DNA of 9,324 nucleotides, from assembly GCA_003497765.1 (NCBI GenBank), contig DNNY01000135.1:1-9324 (forward strand), in the 5' to 3' direction. The position numbers were made by a program, and so were the translations under genes. The stretch's first letter is position 1; every line of letters starts with the position of its first letter. The DNA is from Oceanospirillaceae bacterium. Lineage in GTDB: Bacteria > Pseudomonadota > Gammaproteobacteria > Pseudomonadales > Balneatricaceae. Below the pieces are notes generated by a model. It did no database searches. It worked only from the letters and a program-made list of their open reading frames with translations, and had not been told where the DNA came from. This document shows, piece after piece, positions 6,150-9,324 of the stretch.

Positions 6150-6178
6150 TAGGTTGCTTAAAGCAACTGGAGAAAGAT

Positions 6179-6979
6179 ATGGGTTTTGATTTTGAATTGG
6201 TTTTGGTAATCGGTTGTTTGATTACTGGTTTGGGCTGGGCCATCGAGTTGATCTGGTGGAAGCCAAAACGCCTGCGTCGTCTCAATGAGGCCGTTGCTAC
6301 AGCGGGTGGCCAATTACCTGAGAATAGCCCCTTGGCAGAGGCTAAAGAGCCACTGTTAGCCGAATACAGTCGCTCCTTTTTCCCTATATTGGCTGTGGTT
6401 TTGATCTTCCGTAGTTTTTTCTTTGAGCCTTATCAAATACCTTCAGGCTCAATGTTACCTACTTTAAAAGTAGGTGATTTTATAATCGTTAATAAATACA
6501 CCTATGGTTTACGTTTGCCGGTCACTGGCACCAAAGTGTTATCGCTGAATGAACCCCAGCGCGGTGATGTAATGGTATTTAAATTCCCCCGCGATGAGTC
6601 CATCAAATTTATCAAGCGTGTGATAGGTGTGCCGGGTGATAAAGTAACCTACATTAACAAACAATTATTTATTAATGATAAGCCCGTACCACAGGAATAT
6701 GTGGGTATGGATATTACTGGTCATATTATTATGAGAGAGACTTTGGGTGAAACTAACCACTTGTTATGGAACAAACCTGGCCAAGGCCTAAATTGGACCA
6801 CAGAAGTCCCAGCAGATAGCTATTTTATGATTGGTGATAACCGAGATGGCAGTAACGATAGTCGAAGCTGGGGTATGGTTAAGGAAGAACTGATTGTTGG
6901 TAAAGCAGTAGCAGTGTGGATGCATTGGGATAACTTCTTTAGTCTGCCAAACTTTAGCACCGTAGGTGGAATCGAGTAG
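6179..6979 (+). CDS. lepB: Signal peptidase I
   Basis: Inner-membrane serine protease that removes signal peptides from exported proteins with a Ser-Lys dyad. Of 266 residues, two N-terminal membrane helices (about 5-26 and 66-82) frame a short basic cytoplasmic loop (KPKRLRRL). The nucleophile is S91 in IPSGSMLPTL (87-96) and the general base is K146 in KFIKRVIGVPGD (143-154). The C-terminal box GDNRDGSNDSRSWG is at 219-232. It is shorter than the 324-residue E. coli enzyme, as in many non-enteric gammaproteobacteria, with all catalytic boxes kept. The ribosome binding site TGGAGA precedes the ATG. It lies between lepA and rnc, the standard arrangement, and exports among others the HtrA protease encoded upstream. 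Confidence 0.98.
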   Translation: MGFDFELVLVIGCLITGLGWAIELIWWKPKRLRRLNEAVATAGGQLPENSPLAEAKEPLLAEYSRSFFPILAVVLIFRSFFFEPYQIPSGSMLPTLKVGDFIIVNKYTYGLRLPVTGTKVLSLNEPQRGDVMVFKFPRDESIKFIKRVIGVPGDKVTYINKQLFINDKPVPQEYVGMDITGHIIMRETLGETNHLLWNKPGQGLNWTTEVPADSYFMIGDNRDGSNDSRSWGMVKEELIVGKAVAVWMHWDNFFSLPNFSTVGGIE

Positions 6980-6983
6980 GCCT

Positions 6984-7703
6984 ATGATAGCGCCAAATAA
7001 GCATGCTAAAGAGCAAGCCCTACAAGCCCTTATGGATCGTTTGGGGTATCAGTTTAAAGATCAAGCTTTATTGCAGCTGGCCTTAAGCCATCGTTCTTTG
7101 GGTCCAAAGAACAATGAGCGCTTGGAGTTTCTTGGCGATTCTATAGTGAACTTTGTGATTGCCGAAGCCCTGTATCGGCAGTTCCCCATGGCTAAAGAAG
7201 GGCAAATGAGTCGCTTACGGGCGGGCTTAGTCAAAGGCGTTACTTTGGCGGAAGTAGGCAAGGAACTTCAAGTAGGTGAGTGTCTGCGTTTGGGCGCTGG
7301 CGAGCGTAAAAGTGGCGGTCAGCGACGAGAATCTATTTTAGCCGATGCCGTGGAATCAATTATCGGTGCTATCTACTTAGATAGTGATATTTCAGTGTGT
7401 GAGCAACGGATTTTAGACTGGTTTGCATCGCGTTTGCGTAGCTTAGATTTGCATACTAATCAGAAGGATGCCAAGACCCGTTTGCAGGAATTTCTGCAGG
7501 CCCATAAACAAGCTTTGCCAGTATATGAATTAATTCAAGTCAAGGGCAATGACCATGAGCAAATGTTTGTGATGTCGTGCCAGGTAGAAATGTTTGCTAT
7601 CGCGACCCAAGCGGAGGCAACAAGTCGCCGTATTGGCGAACAAAGAGCCGCTGCCCAAGCCTTAAAGATACTAGAGCAAACTATTGCGCAGGAGCGTTCA
7701 TGA
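6984..7703 (+). CDS. rnc: Ribonuclease III
   Basis: Double-strand-specific endoribonuclease that processes rRNA precursors and controls some mRNAs. Of 239 residues, the catalytic domain carries the signature [10 protein letters not shown] (44-53) with E48 and D52, then E72, D121 and E124, matching the metal-binding residues of E. coli RNase III. A double-stranded-RNA-binding domain follows at about 161-233, ending in [18 protein letters not shown] chose ATG 6984, four bases after the lepB stop. A GTG at 6966 would extend the protein by six residues into lepB but has no ribosome binding site. An ATG at 7032 would match the shorter E. coli N-terminus but also lacks one. The site for 6984 is weak (TAGG), so coupling to lepB is likely. 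The stop overlaps the era start. Confidence 0.96.
   Translation: MIAPNKHAKEQALQALMDRLGYQFKDQALLQLALSHRSLGPKNNERLEFLGDSIVNFVIAEALYRQFPMAKEGQMSRLRAGLVKGVTLAEVGKELQVGECLRLGAGERKSGGQRRESILADAVESIIGAIYLDSDISVCEQRILDWFASRLRSLDLHTNQKDAKTRLQEFLQAHKQALPVYELIQVKGNDHEQMFVMSCQVEMFAIATQAEATSRRIGEQRAAAQALKILEQTIAQERS
7690..7694 (+). promoter_or_regulatory. Ribosome binding site for era inside rnc
   Basis: AGGAG, five bases before the ATG at 7700. It selects this start over an open frame that extends 41 codons further upstream inside rnc. Confidence 0.85.
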
Positions 7704-8635
7704 GTGACCTTATGCAGTGGCTTGATAAGGAAGCTGAGTCAACTCAACAATCCGGTTATGTGGCTATAGTAGGGCGCCCTAATGTCGGTAAGTCGACCCT
7801 GTTAAATTATATTCTTGGGCAAAAAATCAGTATTACCTCCCGTCGACCTCAGACTACTCGCCATCAGATCTTGGGTATTAAAACTACTGGTGATGTGCAA
7901 GTTGTATATGTCGATACACCAGGTCTACATATTGATCAGAATGATAAGGCCATCAACCGTTATATGAATAAGGCCGCTGCTAGTGCCTTAAAAGATGTTG
8001 ATGCGGTGGTATTTGTGCTGGATAGAACAGCTTGGAATCAGGCTGATGAGCATGTGTTTGAAAAAGTTAGGCATGTGCAATGCCCGGTAATCGTGGCGAT
8101 CAATAAGATTGATATTTTAGACGATAAGGCCGACTTATTGCCCTTTTTACAGATGGTACAAGAAAAGCTACCTACGGCCACTTTAGTGCCCATTGCCGCC
8201 AAACATGGCAAGCATGTGGAGCGGGTCGAAGAAGCGGTACTGAGGCATTTGCCACAAAGTGCTCATTTCTTTCCTGAGGATCAAATTACCGACCGCAGCT
8301 CACGTTTTATTGCTGCTGAATTAGTACGCGAGAAGATTATGCGGCAATTGGGTGATGAGCTGCCTTACCAAATGACCGTGGAAATTGAAGAATTTGGCCA
8401 TGATGGTCGGGTCTTGCATATTAGTGCTTTGATTTTGGTTGAACGTAAGGGCCAAAAGCGTATTCTTATCGGTGATAAGGGTGAGCGTATCAAACAGATT
8501 GGCCGTGATGCCCGTATCGATATGGAGTCCATGTTTGATACCAAGGTAATGCTTAACCTCTGGGTGAAGGTAAAAAGTGGCTGGTCCGATGATGAACGGG
8601 CTTTGCAAAGTCTGGGTTACGACGGCTTGGAGTAA
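7700..8635 (+). CDS. era: GTPase Era, 30S ribosome assembly factor
   Basis: Essential GTPase that binds the 3' end of 16S rRNA and helps mature the 30S subunit. Of 311 residues, the G domain has GRPNVGKST (25-33), the QTTR switch region (51-54), DTPG (72-75), NKID (135-138) and a G5 loop reading AAK (166-168), where SA-type sequences are commoner. The C-terminal KH domain (about 205-300) contains the RNA-binding loop [11 protein letters not shown] (258-268). The ATG overlaps the rnc stop (ATGA), a classic coupled junction and sensible partnership since both act on rRNA. An upstream extension of the frame encodes no family sequence and is rejected. Confidence 0.98.
   Translation: MSDLMQWLDKEAESTQQSGYVAIVGRPNVGKSTLLNYILGQKISITSRRPQTTRHQILGIKTTGDVQVVYVDTPGLHIDQNDKAINRYMNKAAASALKDVDAVVFVLDRTAWNQADEHVFEKVRHVQCPVIVAINKIDILDDKADLLPFLQMVQEKLPTATLVPIAAKHGKHVERVEEAVLRHLPQSAHFFPEDQITDRSSRFIAAELVREKIMRQLGDELPYQMTVEIEEFGHDGRVLHISALILVERKGQKRILIGDKGERIKQIGRDARIDMESMFDTKVMLNLWVKVKSGWSDDERALQSLGYDGLE
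8628..8632 (+). promoter_or_regulatory. Ribosome binding site for recO
   Basis: TGGAG at the very end of era, six bases before a GTG at 8639. It supports GTG as the recO start; the first in-frame ATG is about 29 codons later and would lose conserved N-terminal sequence. Confidence 0.7.
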
Positions 8636-8638
8636 ATC

Positions 8639-9324
8639 GTGTTTGATGCTGGCCAACTTCAACCTGCTTACGTTCTGCATTGTCGGCCATTTCGTGATAC
8701 CAGCCTAATTGTTGATACTTGGTGTATGTATTCTGGCCGCCAAACGCTTATGGCTAAGGGGGCAAGAAAGGCTCGGGGTAAACAGCCAGCTAAGCGGTCT
8801 TTATTGCAGCCTTTTCAGCCTCTACAATTAAGTTTTGGTGGCCGCGGGGAGATGCGTTTATTGCATAATCTGGAAGCTGCTGGTGTCCCCTTAAGCTTGC
8901 AAGGGGAAGCCCTTTATAGTGGTATGTATATTAATGAATTGGTGTTACGTTTATTACCCATTGCTGACCCCTATCCAGAATTATTCGCATACTATCAAGC
9001 TGGTTTAAGTGAGTTGCAAAATTTAGCTGATATAGAGCCAGTTTTACGTGGTTTTGAGTCTCGTATGTTAATGGAGTTGGGTTATCACGTTGATCTAACC
9101 TATGACCTGTTAAGCAAGACACCTGTGAAGGCAGAAGCCCTGTATCAGTTCACGCCTTTGCAAGGGGTGAGTGAATTATTAGTAACGCCGCCAGCTGGGG
9201 TAGTAAGTATTTCTGGTGCTATTTTATTGGAATTGCAGTCTGGTAATCAGTTAAGCCCCCAAGCCCGCAAAGTCAGCAAATATATGGCACGGGCAAATTT
9301 ACAGAGTTTGTTGGGTGATCGACC
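8639..9324 (+). CDS. recO: DNA repair protein RecO, cut by window edge
   Basis: Recombination mediator of the RecFOR pathway; it binds SSB and helps load RecA onto gapped DNA. The frame opens with GTG at 8639, three bases after the era stop, and runs 228 codons to the window edge with no stop. The N-terminal OB-fold region reads AYVLHCRPFRDTSLIVDTW (10-28), then LMAKGARKARGK and LQPFQPLQLSFGGRGEMRLL, typical of RecO. The helical part contains LYSGMYINELVLRLLP, also a family hallmark, and ARKVSKYMARANLQ near the visible end. Most of the protein (E. coli RecO has 242 residues) is present. A place after era is standard in Proteobacteria. Confidence 0.95.
   Translation, partial: MFDAGQLQPAYVLHCRPFRDTSLIVDTWCMYSGRQTLMAKGARKARGKQPAKRSLLQPFQPLQLSFGGRGEMRLLHNLEAAGVPLSLQGEALYSGMYINELVLRLLPIADPYPELFAYYQAGLSELQNLADIEPVLRGFESRMLMELGYHVDLTYDLLSKTPVKAEALYQFTPLQGVSELLVTPPAGVVSISGAILLELQSGNQLSPQARKVSKYMARANLQSLLGDR

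Noticed and set aside
6055..6285. 76-codon minus-strand frame across the lepA-lepB junction
   Set aside because: Antisense to two well-defined genes and without coding features.
6966..6983. GTG-initiated longer form of rnc
   Set aside because: No ribosome binding site upstream, and the extra six residues are not a family feature; ATG 6984 is preferred.
7061..7261. 66-codon minus-strand frame inside rnc
   Set aside because: Antisense shadow of the RNase III catalytic domain.
7577..7699. 41-codon N-terminal extension of era
   Set aside because: It lies wholly within rnc in another frame. The ATG at 7700 has an ideal ribosome binding site, and the family begins there.
8321..9122. Minus-strand frames 8321-8680 and 8931-9122
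   Set aside because: Antisense to era and recO respectively, with no independent coding evidence.
1..9324. Mobile elements, CRISPR arrays, tRNA/rRNA genes, defence or toxin-antitoxin genes
   Set aside because: None seen. The window is nearly filled by co-directional core genes with conserved order and uniform composition.

Overview
The window is ordinary gammaproteobacterial chromosome with one unusual regulatory gene. The gene order, nadB facing away from rpoE, then an anti-sigma gene, rseC, a mucD/degP-type protease, lepA, lepB, rnc, era and recO, matches the algU-muc / lepA-recO neighbourhood of Pseudomonas and its relatives. The protein sequences (RpoE, LepA, LepB, Era) are clearly gammaproteobacterial. 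By eye the G+C is in the mid 40s, lower than in Pseudomonas. A marine or Cellvibrio/Oceanospirillum-like lineage is a guess from order and composition, not a measurement. There are no tRNAs, rRNAs, insertion sequences, CRISPR arrays or phage genes.

Layout. Positions 1-294 (minus) hold the N-terminal third or less of NadB. 295-480 is a divergent control region with two dyads and a 27-nt inverted repeat in the rpoE leader. 481-1056 is rpoE, forced to start at TTG. 1057-1201 is an unusually long gap between a sigma factor and its anti-sigma factor; it carries a good match to a sigma-E promoter. 1202-2029 is the anti-sigma gene. It encodes an RseA-type anti-sigma domain and a membrane segment, then what reads as the C-terminal domain of RseB. 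It is followed by an overlapping rseC (2029-2514). No separate rseB exists between rpoE and rseC. 2659-4095 is a periplasmic HtrA protease. 4096-4349 holds two strong hairpins, a sigma-70 promoter and the lepA leader. From 4350 to the end, lepA, lepB, rnc, era and recO (cut off by the window edge) form a tight co-directional operon.

How it fits together. The first half is the envelope-stress switch: sigma-E is held at the inner membrane by the anti-sigma protein, RseC sits in the same membrane, and the HtrA protease clears misfolded periplasmic proteins. The second half is housekeeping: ribosome-associated GTPases (LepA, Era), signal peptidase I, RNase III and the RecO recombination mediator.

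The main discovery candidate is the RseA-RseB(C-domain) fusion, which lacks the lipid-sensing N-terminal domain of RseB. It is paired with a putative sigma-E promoter placed between the sigma and anti-sigma genes. Together these suggest an envelope-stress circuit that is simplified and wired differently from the E. coli and Pseudomonas models.
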